This document shows, in pieces, positions 9,362 through 17,765 of a DNA stretch of 64,000 nucleotides. The stretch is from the NCBI RefSeq assembly GCF_900250115.1, contig NZ_LT984803.1, positions 2,197,583 through 2,261,582 on the forward strand, read 5' to 3'. How positions within the stretch are numbered: position 1 is the stretch's first letter; each line of letters starts with the position of its first letter. The notes under the pieces were generated by a model. It had not been told where the DNA came from. It saw only the letters and a program-made list of their open reading frames with translations, and did not search any database. Source of the DNA: Cupriavidus taiwanensis. Lineage in GTDB: Bacteria; Pseudomonadota; Gammaproteobacteria; Burkholderiales; Burkholderiaceae. The translations under genes and the position numbers were made by a program.

Positions 9362-9742
9362 ATGGACGAGATTGAAGATCTGTCCGATCTGCCGATGCCC
9401 CGCTTTATCTGGGGCTTCGCCGTGATCGCGGGCAAGGGCGGCGAGATCATGCACGACGAATTCGAGTACCTGACCCACACCCGCAGCCCGCGCTTCACCT
9501 GCCGCGTGGTCGAGCTGGAGGACATGCCGGCCGAGAGCGAAGAAGATGCCATCGACGGCCGCATCGTGCACGATGACGACCCCGGCCGCATGTTCTACAT
9601 CACCGATGCCGGCATGGCGCTGGTCAATTTCCAGCTGTTCGACAAGATGCCGGACAAGCAGAAGTTCAAGCGCATCTGCGACGAAGCCATCGCCAACTGG
9701 ATGCTGCGCCGCGAGTTCCTCGACGACGAGGAAGAGGACTGA
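9362..9742 (+). CDS. Conserved hypothetical acidic protein
   Basis: An unrecognised 126-residue cytoplasmic protein, strongly acidic, ending in a run of Asp/Glu (FLDDEEED). It has no signal peptide or membrane segment. The ATG is chosen because CAGGAGAAC stands 6 bases upstream. Aromatic segments such as PRFIWGFAVIAGKGG suggest a folded domain, but I cannot name a family. It ends about 40 bases before a convergent small gene. Confidence 0.75.
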   Translation: MDEIEDLSDLPMPRFIWGFAVIAGKGGEIMHDEFEYLTHTRSPRFTCRVVELEDMPAESEEDAIDGRIVHDDDPGRMFYITDAGMALVNFQLFDKMPDKQKFKRICDEAIANWMLRREFLDDEEED

Positions 9743-9782
9743 CCCACCCGGGCCAGCGGCGCCCGCGCGCCCCGCGCGGCCG

Positions 9783-10067
9783 TCAGGCCTGGCCCGGATC
9801 CTGCGACAGCGCGCGCGGCAGGACTTCATTGAGCAGCCCGGTCATGCCGCCCGGGTGGTCGGCGGCCAGCGCCTGCAGGCGTTTTACCAGCGCGCCATCC
9901 AGTTTGCACGCGAACGGCACCAGGCCCTGCTCCTGGTCCAGCCGGCGCTGCTCGCGCCGGTCCGGGCGCGGCGCGGCGCCAGGAATGCCGCCCCGCCCCG
10001 CCGCGGCCTGCTTCAGGCTGTTGGCAATCTTCAGGCCCTTGTTTTTTTCCAGGTCCGTTTTCTTCAC
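9783..10067 (-). CDS. Small basic hypothetical protein
   Basis: A 94-residue protein starting with GTG. The N-terminal 45 residues are very basic and probably disordered; the rest (about 50-85) reads FACKLDGALVKRLQALAADH and GGMTGLLNEVLP, a helix pattern reminiscent of short DNA-binding or ribbon-helix-helix proteins. No family can be assigned. The Shine-Dalgarno sequence is weak, and a later start cannot be excluded. Confidence 0.6.
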   Translation of the reverse strand: MKKTDLEKNKGLKIANSLKQAAAGRGGIPGAAPRPDRREQRRLDQEQGLVPFACKLDGALVKRLQALAADHPGGMTGLLNEVLPRALSQDPGQA

Positions 10068-10179
10068 GGCAATATCCGAAAGTCTGTAGAGGGCGGTATT
10101 GTACGCACCCGCAGCCCCGGCCCGGCCGGCGCTGCGGTGGCGATGCCGGTTGCGGCTTTATGCGTCGCTTATTCGTCCC

Positions 10180-10404
10180 TTATTCGTCGCTGACTTCGAT
10201 CAGCTCGGCCGCCACCCGCTGGATTTCCGCATAGACCGCGATCGCGTCCATCGGGCCGGTGCAGCCCACTGCGGTGGCCTGGCTGGCATCGGCGCCAGGC
10301 GGCAGGAACACAAAAGCCATGCCCGGCTGCCAGCCGGGATGCTTGCGCAGGCTGTCGTTGAGGATGTCGAGATACTGCGCGCGCGTGAAGACGTGCCTTG
10401 CCAT
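10180..10404 (-). CDS. Small hypothetical protein
   Basis: A 74-residue protein with a strong ribosome site, GGAGG six bases before the ATG. It begins MARHVFTRAQYLDILNDSLR and ends in an acidic helix (AELIEVSDE). There is no signal peptide. Function is not recognised. The good ribosome site and codon use support a real gene. Confidence 0.65.
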   Translation of the reverse strand: MARHVFTRAQYLDILNDSLRKHPGWQPGMAFVFLPPGADASQATAVGCTGPMDAIAVYAEIQRVAAELIEVSDE

Positions 10405-10516
10405 CGCTACCTCCGGAATCCGCTGCCGATGCGCCGCGCGGGCGCGTTGTCATGGCGGGGATCGTAGCATGGCAGGGGCGCCCGGCGTCAGCGTGCCACG
10501 CCGGGCGGCGGGCTGG

Positions 10517-10924
10517 TCAGCACTCGCCCTTCTTGGCATGGCCGGGCGGGCAATGGTAGCCCTTGTCCTTGTGGCCCTTGTTCTTGTACCCGCCCTGGTC
10601 CCAGCGGCCGGGCACCAGCACCCAGCCGTCGCGCGACTGGATCCAGCGCGGCGACTCATAGACATAGCCAGGGCGCTCACGCTCCCAGCGGCCCTTCTTC
10701 CAGGCGTGCTTGCGGTGATGATCGTCCCAGTCCCAGTAACCCGGCATCCAGACGTAGCCGGCGCGCGGCGCGGGCACGACCTCGTAGATCGGGGCGGGCG
10801 GCGGCACGCCAATGGCGATGTTGACCGATACCTGGGCCATCGAGGGCGCAGCGAGGGCCAGGCCCGAACCGAGCAACGCGGCCAGCAACAGGGCCCTGGC
10901 CGGGCGGAACGCGTGATCCGTCAT
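10517..10924 (-). CDS. YXWGXW repeat-containing exported protein
   Basis: A 135-residue exported protein. The signal peptide covers about residues 1-30 (ALLLAALLGSGLALAAPSMA). Two copies of the aromatic YXWGXW-type repeat follow: YVWMPGYWDWDDH and GWVLVPGRWDQGG, with KKGRWERERPGY between. The C-terminus is Lys/Gly/His-rich with two Cys (YHCPPGHAKKGEC), which might bind metal. The ATG is preceded by AAAGGACT. The repeat family is common in Burkholderiales but its role is unknown. Confidence 0.8.
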   Translation of the reverse strand: MTDHAFRPARALLLAALLGSGLALAAPSMAQVSVNIAIGVPPPAPIYEVVPAPRAGYVWMPGYWDWDDHHRKHAWKKGRWERERPGYVYESPRWIQSRDGWVLVPGRWDQGGYKNKGHKDKGYHCPPGHAKKGEC

Positions 10925-11063
10925 GGGAGTCCTTTCTTGTGGAGGAACATGCCCATAGTCTAGTGTGCCGTGGCACGCCGGCAAGACAAGAATCGGATCT
11001 CGGCGGGCCCCGGATGCCGGCGCGCAACACGCCAGTGCAAGCCCCGCTTGCACTCACGCGTGG

Positions 11064-11267
11064 CTAGTGATCCTCGGCCATCGCCTTAAGCTGGGCTTCG
11101 CCGGCAACGCGCGCGGCATCGGCGGTGGTGAAGGTATCGTCCGACACGATCGCGCGCCTGACCTGCTGCGCGCTGAAATCCACCAGCGCGATGACCCACA
11201 CATAGCGCCCCGACTGGGGAGCCGTCTGCACGAACGCCTTCAGGTTGTGGCGCGATTCGGTTGCCAT
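11064..11267 (-). CDS. Small hypothetical protein
   Basis: A 67-residue protein. The start MATESRHNLK is chosen because GGAGATGG precedes it by 3-4 bases, although a longer frame with 18 more residues exists. The middle (YVWVIALVDFSAQQVRRAIV) looks like two beta strands and the end is an Ala-rich helix. No domain is recognised. A cytoplasmic location is likely. Confidence 0.6.
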   Translation of the reverse strand: MATESRHNLKAFVQTAPQSGRYVWVIALVDFSAQQVRRAIVSDDTFTTADAARVAGEAQLKAMAEDH

Positions 11268-11334
11268 GATCCATCTCCGGTTGAGACGTGCCGCAGCACA
11301 GGGGTCAGGCAACTCTAGCACAAGGCCGGCAAGC

Positions 11335-11754
11335 TCACCGGCCGGCGGCCTCGGTAGCGAAAGCGCGCAATTCGCGCACGCGCGCGGCGGTCATCTCCAG
11401 CACGCAGGCCGCCCCGGCCACGCGCGCCGCGCTGCCGCCGGCCGGATTGGCGACATAGGCGCAATGAGTTTGGCGGTACTCGAGCCAGGCCCGCTGCGCC
11501 ACCCGCAACTGCCCGGTGCGCGGCGCCTCCAGCCGCCGCAGCAGCGACTGGTAAGCGTTGTTCAACGCCATATCCTGGACCCGCGACTCCAGCGCGGCGC
11601 AGTTGAGCATGTCAGCGGTCGATACGGCCTTGCCCATGCAGCGCTCATAGTCGGCGCTCAAGCCGCCATTTTTTGGCCCCCCATTTTCCGCGGCGGCGGC
11701 GGGGATGACCGCCACGGCCAGGCCGACGACGGCAACACATGCGAGGACGCGCAT
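11335..11754 (-). CDS. LprI-type (DUF1311) exported protein
   Basis: A periplasmic protein of 139 residues with a signal peptide ending near AAAAENGG. The mature region has the LprI N-terminal pattern: YERCMGKAVSTADMLNCAA, then LNNAYQSLLRRLEAPRTGQL, AQRAWLEYRQTHCAYV and a last Cys in AGAACVLEMT. The four cysteines are the family's probable disulfides. Some members inhibit lysozyme. The window also has an MliC-like gene 2 kb away, but the two are on opposite strands and not one operon. Confidence 0.78.
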   Translation of the reverse strand: MRVLACVAVVGLAVAVIPAAAAENGGPKNGGLSADYERCMGKAVSTADMLNCAALESRVQDMALNNAYQSLLRRLEAPRTGQLRVAQRAWLEYRQTHCAYVANPAGGSAARVAGAACVLEMTAARVRELRAFATEAAGR

Positions 11755-11805
11755 AGCAGGTCTCCGTTTGCGTGGTTGTGACAAGACGAGCCGGCGCGGA
11801 TCCGC

Positions 11806-12267
11806 TCAGGCAAGCCAGCGGCCCAACGTCGCCACGGCGATATTGGCCAGCCCCAGCACGAGGTTGGTCCCTACCGCCTGCCGGATGCGGTTCAGGGCGG
11901 CGCCTGCGGCTGGCCAGTCCTGCGCATCCACGGCCCGGCCCAGCACGCGGTAGGGGCCGAACCACACGTAGCAGAAGATGCCGGCCATGACGACGCCGAT
12001 GCCCAGCATCAGGTGCCAGTTGCGTGGTGCGCCTGCCATGCCGGTTGCGGCCATCATCGCGCCACCGCTCAGCACGATCGCCACCACCGACGCCCACACC
12101 CACGGGAAGAACCGGGCAAACACGCCGCGCCACAGGCGCAGCCGCGGCGGCGGCTCGAGCAGGCTGCCAGCCACCGGCCGCAGGCACAGGTAGGCGAAGA
12201 ACATGCCGCCGACCCAGACGGCGACGCCGGTCAGGTGCAGCAAGCGGAGAAGCGGATCGGCAATCAT
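11806..12267 (-). CDS. CopD-family membrane protein
   Basis: An inner-membrane protein of 153 residues with four hydrophobic segments (about 7-27, 52-74, 84-103 and 131-149). It starts MIADPLLRLLHLTGVAVWVG; the His in the first helix and the WHLMLGIGVVMAGIFCYVW segment match the CopD/PcoD-like family, linked to copper uptake or tolerance. CopD in copper operons is longer and sits beside CopC; neither applies here, so the copper role is tentative. Confidence 0.7.
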   Translation of the reverse strand: MIADPLLRLLHLTGVAVWVGGMFFAYLCLRPVAGSLLEPPPRLRLWRGVFARFFPWVWASVVAIVLSGGAMMAATGMAGAPRNWHLMLGIGVVMAGIFCYVWFGPYRVLGRAVDAQDWPAAGAALNRIRQAVGTNLVLGLANIAVATLGRWLA

Positions 12268-12578
12268 GGCAGCAGGGCGCGAGTTTGGGACGAGTCGGGG
12301 CGATGGCCACATTCTAAGTGTTGTGTCCGCCACGGCGAAGCCCTGGCAGGACCCCACAGTTGGCCCGAGGACTTCAGAAAAGCAACACCGCGCCGATAAA
12401 CATTTTCGTAGCACGCCGCACGCGGAGCCGGTAGTCGCGGAATCCCGTTCGGGGCACCGGTTTTCGCCCGATCCACCGCAAGCCGGCCGCTTGACCGCCC
12501 GGAAACCAGCCCCAGACAATAACCCGCGGCCAGACCACAACACCGCGACCGGCCGCTCCGCCCCCTTCGTTCCAGACC
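12268..12578. other. Intergenic region, no gene seen
   Basis: This 311-base gap separates the divergent CopD-like and YfiR-like genes and must hold both promoters. I see no convincing coding frame, RNA gene or clear operator in it. Confidence 0.5.
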
Positions 12579-13181
12579 ATGGCGCCTGCTCCAGCCAGCC
12601 CCCCGCCGACCCCGACCGCCGCCCGCGCACGACCGCTGCTGCGCCGCGGCCTGAGAGCGCTGCTGCTGGGCGTAACGCTGGCGGTGCTGCCAGCCATGCT
12701 GCCACCGGCGGTCACCGCGCAGCCCGCGCCGCAGCGGGCCGACCTGGTGGCGCGGGTGGTCATCAGCCTGCTCGGGTACGCGCGCTGGCCGGTGGAGCGC
12801 GATCCCGTGCGGCTGTGCGTGGATCACGCCAGCCGCTATGCGCCCCGGCTGAAGGAAGGCGGTACGCTCGCCAATGGCCGCACCGTGCAGACCCGCCAGG
12901 TCGACGTGCTGGCCGACATGCTGCACCCGGCGTGCGATGCGCTGTACGTGGGCACCATGAACGAACCGCGCCGCAAGCGCCTGTCGGCCGAACTGACCGG
13001 CCGCCCGGTGCTGGTAATCGCCGAAGAAGACTTCGAGTGCGAGGTGGGCAGCATGTTCTGCCTCAACATCCGCGACAACCAGGTTTCGTTCCGCGTCAAC
13101 CTCGATACCCTCGCCCGCAGCGGCGTGCATATGCATCCCGGCGTGCTGCAGCTCGGCCGCCGCAAGGGAGCACCGTCATGA
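12579..13181 (+). CDS. YfiR-family (DUF4154) periplasmic protein
   Basis: A 200-residue exported protein, likely a periplasmic regulator of the diguanylate cyclase encoded directly downstream. The signal segment is about 20-47 after an unusually long Ala/Pro/Arg-rich start. The mature part has LVARVVISLLGYARWPV, the LCVDHASRY strand and DFECEVGSMFCLNIRDN, as in YfiR. In Pseudomonas, YfiR holds the cyclase YfiN inactive through its periplasmic domain. Its stop overlaps a following ATG (ATGA), showing coupling to the cyclase gene. Confidence 0.8.
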   Translation: MAPAPASPPPTPTAARARPLLRRGLRALLLGVTLAVLPAMLPPAVTAQPAPQRADLVARVVISLLGYARWPVERDPVRLCVDHASRYAPRLKEGGTLANGRTVQTRQVDVLADMLHPACDALYVGTMNEPRRKRLSAELTGRPVLVIAEEDFECEVGSMFCLNIRDNQVSFRVNLDTLARSGVHMHPGVLQLGRRKGAPS

Positions 13182-13267
13182 GCCAGCGTCAGCCGCTGCG
13201 CGGGCATGGCACGCGCCCCACCCTCTACAGCGTGCTGCGCCGCATCCACCTGGGGGCGTGGCGCTGA
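13178..13267 (+). other. Detached N-terminus of the diguanylate cyclase (apparent frameshift)
   Basis: A 29-codon frame whose ATG overlaps the yfiR-like stop. It reads MSQRQPLRGHGTRPTLYSVL then RRIHLGAWR before a stop. This is the expected cytoplasmic N-terminus of a YfiN-type cyclase, broken at a run of five G (13252-13256). Adding one G or removing two joins it in frame to the membrane segment that continues from 13258. Confidence 0.65.
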
Positions 13268-14445
13268 TCGCGGTATGCACGGCCGGCCTGGCGCTGACCG
13301 CGATCGGCGTGACCGCGCTGCGCGTCTATGCCGACCACAACGTGCGGCTGGTGGCGCGCTCGATCGCCTACACGCTGGAAGCGCCGGTGGTGTTCCGCGA
13401 CCAGGTGGCCACCGCGGAGACGCTGGCCGCGATCGCGGCCTCGGAAGACATTGCCCGCGCCACCGTCTATGACCGCGACCACCACGTGCTGGCGGTATGG
13501 CAGCGCTCCGGCCAGGCGCCGCTGACCGGCCTGCGCCACGCGCTGGTCGAATGGCTGGGCACCGATGCCGTCGAGCAGCCGATCCTGCACCAGGCTCAGC
13601 CAGTGGGCCTGCTGCGCGTCAGCGGCGATCCGCGCAACCTGCTGCACTTCCTGCTGCAGGGCGCGCTGGGGCTGCTGGCCTGCCTGCTGCTGACCGCGGT
13701 CGGCGCGCACTACCTGGCCAGCCGGCTGCTGGTGCAGATCATCGAGCCGCTGCGCAACCTGATGCGGGTGGCGCACGCGGTGCGTTCGCAGCGAGATTTC
13801 GCGCAGCGCACGCCGCCGGCCGGCATCGCCGAGCTCAATGCCCTGAGCGAGGACTTCAACGGCCTGCTCGACGAGCTGCAGACCTGGCAGAACCAGATGC
13901 AGCACGAAAACCGCTCGCTCGCCCACCGCGCCAACCACGATGCCCTGACCGGGCTGCTGAACCGCGCCGCCTTCGTCGAAGCGCTGGAGCACGCGGTGCG
14001 CCACGCCGCCGCCAACGACGAGTATGCCGCGGTGCTGTATCTGGACAGCGACGATTTCAAGCACGTCAACGACCGCCACGGCCATGCCGCCGGCGACGCG
14101 GTGCTGATCGCGGTGGCCCAGCGCATCCGCGCCAGCCTGCGCGGCCGCGACACCGTGGCGCGCATCGGCGGCGACGAATTCGCGGTGCTGGCCACCGCGC
14201 TGCGCGCGCCGGCCGATGCGATCCGGATCGCCGAGCACATCCTGCAAGCCATGGCCCGCCCCATCGACCTGCCCGACGGCAGCCCGGTGCAAGCCTCGCT
14301 CAGCATCGGGCTGGCGGTGTTTCCGGTCCACGCGCAAGGCAGCCAGGCCCTGCTGCACGCCGCCGACGCCGCCATGTACGGCGCCAAGCGGCGCTCCGGC
14401 GGCATCTGGCAAAGCGCCGAGCCGCGCCTCGACGTCACGCAGTGA
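13258..14445 (+). CDS. Diguanylate cyclase, YfiN-like (5' end probably frameshifted)
   Basis: A membrane-bound GGDEF protein making cyclic di-GMP. As read it starts at GTG 13258, in the middle of the expected first membrane segment (ALIAVCTAGLALTAIGV). A periplasmic domain of about 100 residues, a second membrane segment (LLHFLLQGALGLLACLLLT), a HAMP-like linker and a GGDEF domain follow. The catalytic motif is intact (RIGGDEFAVL). The real start is probably the ATG at 13178, two Gs too many or one too few separating it from this frame. Its partner should be the YfiR-like protein upstream. If the frameshift is genuine, membrane insertion of the first helix may be impaired. Confidence 0.85.
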   Translation: MALIAVCTAGLALTAIGVTALRVYADHNVRLVARSIAYTLEAPVVFRDQVATAETLAAIAASEDIARATVYDRDHHVLAVWQRSGQAPLTGLRHALVEWLGTDAVEQPILHQAQPVGLLRVSGDPRNLLHFLLQGALGLLACLLLTAVGAHYLASRLLVQIIEPLRNLMRVAHAVRSQRDFAQRTPPAGIAELNALSEDFNGLLDELQTWQNQMQHENRSLAHRANHDALTGLLNRAAFVEALEHAVRHAAANDEYAAVLYLDSDDFKHVNDRHGHAAGDAVLIAVAQRIRASLRGRDTVARIGGDEFAVLATALRAPADAIRIAEHILQAMARPIDLPDGSPVQASLSIGLAVFPVHAQGSQALLHAADAAMYGAKRRSGGIWQSAEPRLDVTQ

Positions 14446-14480
14446 GAACCATCGTCGTTTCGGTGGACTAGCGTGCCCGC

Positions 14481-14753
14481 TCAGTCGCCGAAGGGATTGG
14501 GCGTGCGGTTCTCCAGCGCCTCGTTCAGGTCGAACTCGTCGCGCACCTTGTCGACCACCGCGCGCACACTGGCGGCATAGCCGTGCAGATTGTCGAAGGC
14601 CATGTCCCAGTTGCGGCCGCGCGCGTCGCGCGCATGGGGCTGGGGTGCCGGCACCCGGATCCGGGCACCGTCTTCGCCGATTTCATCGATCTGCTGGATA
14701 CGCCGGCCGACCTCGTCCTGCAAGGCACGCCGGCCGCGCTCACGCTTGGCCAT
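14481..14753 (-). CDS. Small hypothetical protein
   Basis: A 90-residue cytoplasmic protein of unknown function. AGGAG stands 8 bases before the chosen ATG (MAKRERGRRALQDEVG). It is helical and charged, and ends NEALENRTPNPFGD. No family is recognised. It is convergent with the cyclase gene, from which it is separated by only about 35 bases. Confidence 0.65.
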   Translation of the reverse strand: MAKRERGRRALQDEVGRRIQQIDEIGEDGARIRVPAPQPHARDARGRNWDMAFDNLHGYAASVRAVVDKVRDEFDLNEALENRTPNPFGD

Positions 14754-14815
14754 GACTGGACTCCTGGCTGAATCCCAATGCATCCTAGCACGCGTCGACG
14801 CAGCCTTGCCGGCAC

Positions 14816-15673
14816 TTACAACGCCGCCTTGGCCGCCTGGTAAGCCGCGTACAGGCGCGCGAACACCGGCCCCGGCACGCCCCTGCCGATAGGGCGGCCA
14901 TCGATGCTGATCACCGGCAGCAACTCCTTGCTGGCCGACGACAGCAGCACCTCGTCGGCGGCAAATACCTCGTCCCTGCGGATCCGGCGCGACTCCAGTG
15001 CAATCCCCATGGCGTCACAGATCTCTTCCATGAAGCCGTAGCGGATGCCCTCCAGGATCAGGTTGTCCTTGGGCGGCGCCGCCACGCGGCCATCGCGCAC
15101 CACCCATACATTGGACGCCGACGCCTCGGTCAGCCAGCCATCGCGGAACTGGATCGCCTCGGTCACCCCCTGCTCCACCGCGTGCTGCGCCGCCAGCACG
15201 TTGCCGAGCAGCGAGGTCGACTTGATCTGGCAATTCAGCCAGCGCCGGTCCTCCATGGTCACGCACGCGACCCCCTGCTCGACCATCTGCGCCGACGGCA
15301 GCGCCATCGGGTTGGTCATGATCAGCACTGTCGGCACCACCTCCTGCGGGAACGCATGCGTGCGCCGGGCCACGCCACGGGTCACCTGGATATAGACCAG
15401 CTGATCCGACAGGCCATTGGCCTTGACCACCTCGTCAACCCGCTCCAGCCACTGCGCGGCGCTGTACGGGTCGGGAATGCCGATGCCCTCCAGGCTCCGG
15501 TGCAGGCGCGCGAGGTGCTGCGCGCCGCGGAACGGCTTGCCGTGGTAGTACGGGATCACCTCATAGATGCCGTCGCCGAAGATAAAGCCGCGGTCCAGCA
15601 CCGGGATGCGGGCCTCGGAAAGCGGAGTCAGGGTGCCGTTGAGGTGGACGATGGGTTCGGACATGGGATGCAT
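14816..15673 (-). CDS. Class IV aminotransferase, D-amino-acid type
   Basis: A pyridoxal-phosphate enzyme of fold type IV, 285 residues, most like D-alanine aminotransferase (Dat). The N-terminal signature is LDRGFIFGDGIYEVIPYY (27-44), the Schiff-base lysine is K151 in NCQIKSTSLLGNV, and TEASASNVWVV carries the conserved Glu. Class IV also holds branched-chain aminotransferase and aminodeoxychorismate lyase; the length and the start favour D-amino-acid transaminase. No recognisable Shine-Dalgarno sequence decides between ATG 15673 and ATG 15664. Confidence 0.85.
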   Translation of the reverse strand: MHPMSEPIVHLNGTLTPLSEARIPVLDRGFIFGDGIYEVIPYYHGKPFRGAQHLARLHRSLEGIGIPDPYSAAQWLERVDEVVKANGLSDQLVYIQVTRGVARRTHAFPQEVVPTVLIMTNPMALPSAQMVEQGVACVTMEDRRWLNCQIKSTSLLGNVLAAQHAVEQGVTEAIQFRDGWLTEASASNVWVVRDGRVAAPPKDNLILEGIRYGFMEEICDAMGIALESRRIRRDEVFAADEVLLSSASKELLPVISIDGRPIGRGVPGPVFARLYAAYQAAKAAL

Positions 15674-15770
15674 GGGGACAGTTCGAAAGAGATGCCCGAT
15701 TCTTTCACGGCTGCCCCGGCAAGGTCATGCAATCTACGCATGAATACGGCAGAGCGCCCGTCGCCTGCGC

Positions 15771-16262
15771 TCAGGCTGGCGCCAGCGCTTTAGACAGCAG
15801 CACCGTGGTAAAGCCGCTATCCCAGCTTTCATCGGGATAGAAATCGACCTCCGCATAACCCTGGCGCCGATAGAACGCGCGGCTCTGCTGGTTGAACGTG
15901 TCGGTCTCCAGCCTTGCCTCGCGATGCCCGGCACGGGTGATTTCGGCTTCCGCATGCGCCAGCAGCGCCCCGCCCAGTCCCATCCGCTCCCATGCCCGGC
16001 CGACATGCAGCGCCCAGATGAAGTTGTTTTCCCAGTCCACCATCGCGGCCGGCACACCGTCCACGCAGGCGACGCGGAATTCCTGCAAACGTGCTGCAAC
16101 GTAGCTGCGGGTCTTGCCTTGCTGCTCGAAGGCGGCTGCAGCTGCCGGAGTCAACTGCGGCTTCCACGTGCCCAGGTAGGTGTCGGTGAGGATGGCTTCC
16201 ACGGCTTGCGCGTCAGAGGGCAAGGCGGGGCGGATTTCGAAACGGGTGGTGAGTTTGGTCAT
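15771..16262 (-). CDS. GNAT-family N-acetyltransferase
   Basis: A 163-residue single-domain acetyltransferase. The acetyl-CoA site is ERMGLGGALLAHAEAEI (about 92-108), a variant of Q/RxxGxG/A, and YRRQGYAEVDFYP is the last conserved strand. Substrate is unknown. It is monocistronic and lies at the edge of a stretch of small orphan genes. Confidence 0.85.
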   Translation of the reverse strand: MTKLTTRFEIRPALPSDAQAVEAILTDTYLGTWKPQLTPAAAAAFEQQGKTRSYVAARLQEFRVACVDGVPAAMVDWENNFIWALHVGRAWERMGLGGALLAHAEAEITRAGHREARLETDTFNQQSRAFYRRQGYAEVDFYPDESWDSGFTTVLLSKALAPA

Positions 16263-16508
16263 GGCGCGAAAGCATAACCGCGACGGATATGAATCGTCAG
16301 CCCTTGCCAGACTCGCTCGAAACCGGCTTACCGCAGTTTTCCAGCATTAGTCGCTATGGCTTTTTGCACACAAAGCCAGATGCGTGAGCGCAATTCATTC
16401 GGGCGCGACCGTGTGACGTCAAGGGGCTGGGCAGCGGTTTCTTGTTCGGAGCATGCATACCAGTGCGCTCGGACAACTAGACTGGCATATGAAACTGAGG
16501 AGCCAATC

Positions 16509-16730
16509 ATGCCGCGCAAGCATGTGCATGTCGTATCCGCCGGGGACCGCTGGGCCGTTGTGGCCGACGGTGGGCACGGCCGCGAAACGTTCCTGACCCT
16601 TGAAGACGCTATCACCGACGGAGCCAAGAAGGCGCAGCAAAGGCACGTGGAACTATTGATCCACGGCCGCGACGGCCATATCCGCAAGCGCAGCTCGTTC
16701 GGCAGCGATCCACGCAACATCAAGGGGTAA
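16509..16730 (+). CDS. DUF2188-family small protein
   Basis: A 73-residue cytoplasmic protein. The start MPRKHVHVVSAGDRWAVV follows a strong GAGGAG site. The pattern HVVSAGDRWAVVADGG, a helix with AKKAQQRHVELLIHGRDGHI, then RSSFGSDPRN matches DUF2188, two strands and a helix of unknown function. The upstream gap is A+T-richer than the rest of the window. Confidence 0.8.
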   Translation: MPRKHVHVVSAGDRWAVVADGGHGRETFLTLEDAITDGAKKAQQRHVELLIHGRDGHIRKRSSFGSDPRNIKG

Positions 16731-16768
16731 CTTCACGCCGACGCGAGCGCTCCAGCCGCTGCGGCGGT

Positions 16769-17026
16769 TCAATCATCGGCTGGCAAGGTCGCTAGCCGTA
16801 TCTGGATCAGGTGACGGTGTTCACGCTCGACAGCGACGGAGTCGCGCAGCAGCGCTAGCAGGCGGACCGCCTGCGCAGTGTCGTGCCCGCTAGCGCGCAG
16901 GTCGCGCAGCAACGCGACCTGGCGACGGATACGCGCGCGGCCTGCGTCGAGATGTTCGTCGGCCATAGACAGCGCCTGCTGTTCGCGCTCGCGTTGCAGA
17001 ACGTTCCACTCCCTGTCCCTTGGCAT
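16769..17026 (-). CDS. Small helical hypothetical protein
   Basis: An 85-residue charged protein that is predicted to be helical throughout (NVLQREREQQALSMADEHLD, then QVALLRDLRASGH). AAGGTGAGG precedes the ATG. Many Arg and Glu residues suggest a coiled coil. No family is recognised. It converges on the DUF2188 gene. Confidence 0.6.
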   Translation of the reverse strand: MPRDREWNVLQREREQQALSMADEHLDAGRARIRRQVALLRDLRASGHDTAQAVRLLALLRDSVAVEREHRHLIQIRLATLPADD

Positions 17027-17178
17027 GCCTCACCTTCAACAAGACTTCTTCGACACGCTTCCATACTAGGTCGGTTTTTGAAGCGAAATTCCTGATAAGG
17101 ATGGGTCACTTGTCGCCTGACTTGACCGTCCGATAGTGAAATCCTGGGGCCATGATCTGTTGCTCGAAGGAGGAACAC

Positions 17179-17448
17179 ATGGGAGAGGATCAGGCGCCAT
17201 ATTCAAGCTTCACGATTGATAGCTCGCTGGAGCACTGGGCCAACATTCTCCAGTCAACCAGGGTCACCTTTAGCGCGCATCAAGCTGCTTTTGTCAGCGC
17301 ATGCCTGCTTGAGCGAATCGGACAATTTGGACCCACTCTAGCTCGGGAAAACGACAGGGTCGGCCAACGGAACCATGACGCCATCGCTGGCCGAGATTCG
17401 CCCGATGCAACGTGCAGACGTTGTCGCGCTCCCATTGAGGAACATTGA
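17179..17448 (+). CDS. Orphan hypothetical protein
   Basis: An 89-residue protein with a near-perfect Shine-Dalgarno sequence AAGGAGG seven bases before the ATG. It begins MGEDQAPYSSFTIDSSLEHW and ends with a pair of Cys (CRRCRAPIEEH). The local base composition is less G+C-rich than its neighbours, which may mean recent acquisition. No known domain. Confidence 0.55.
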   Translation: MGEDQAPYSSFTIDSSLEHWANILQSTRVTFSAHQAAFVSACLLERIGQFGPTLARENDRVGQRNHDAIAGRDSPDATCRRCRAPIEEH

Positions 17449-17569
17449 TGGCATCCAGCCGCCCTCTACGATTTTTCCAACATGGACAATGACATCCTGC
17501 CTGGACCAACAGAAACCGCAGGGACGACAGCCCGCCGAAAAAGCAAAAACAAGGGATTAAAAACAAAAA

Positions 17570-17589
17570 AGCCGTCCCATTGGACGGCT
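17570..17589 (-). terminator. Rho-independent terminator after tRNA-Ser
   Basis: On the minus strand an AGCCGTCC stem, AATG loop and GGACGGCT are followed by a run of T. It lies just downstream of tRNA-Ser. Confidence 0.85.
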
Positions 17590-17612
17590 TCGGATTGCTT
17601 TGGACGGTGTTC

Positions 17613-17703
17613 TGGCGGAGAGAGGGGGATTCGAACCCCCGATGGGCTATTAACCCATACACGCTTTCCAGGCGTGCGACTTAAACCACTCATCCATCTC
17701 TCC
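17613..17703 (-). tRNA. tRNA-Ser (GGA)
   Basis: The sequence folds as a class II tRNA. The acceptor GGAGAGA pairs with TCTCTCC, the anticodon loop CTGGAAA gives anticodon GGA, a long variable arm follows, the T loop is GTTCGAATC, and the 3' CCA is encoded. It is 91 bases long. Confidence 0.97.
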
Positions 17704-17765
17704 GGGAAGTCCGCGATTATAGCAGAGTTGCCCGTCGAATCCAGTACCTTGTCACCGCCCTAGCC

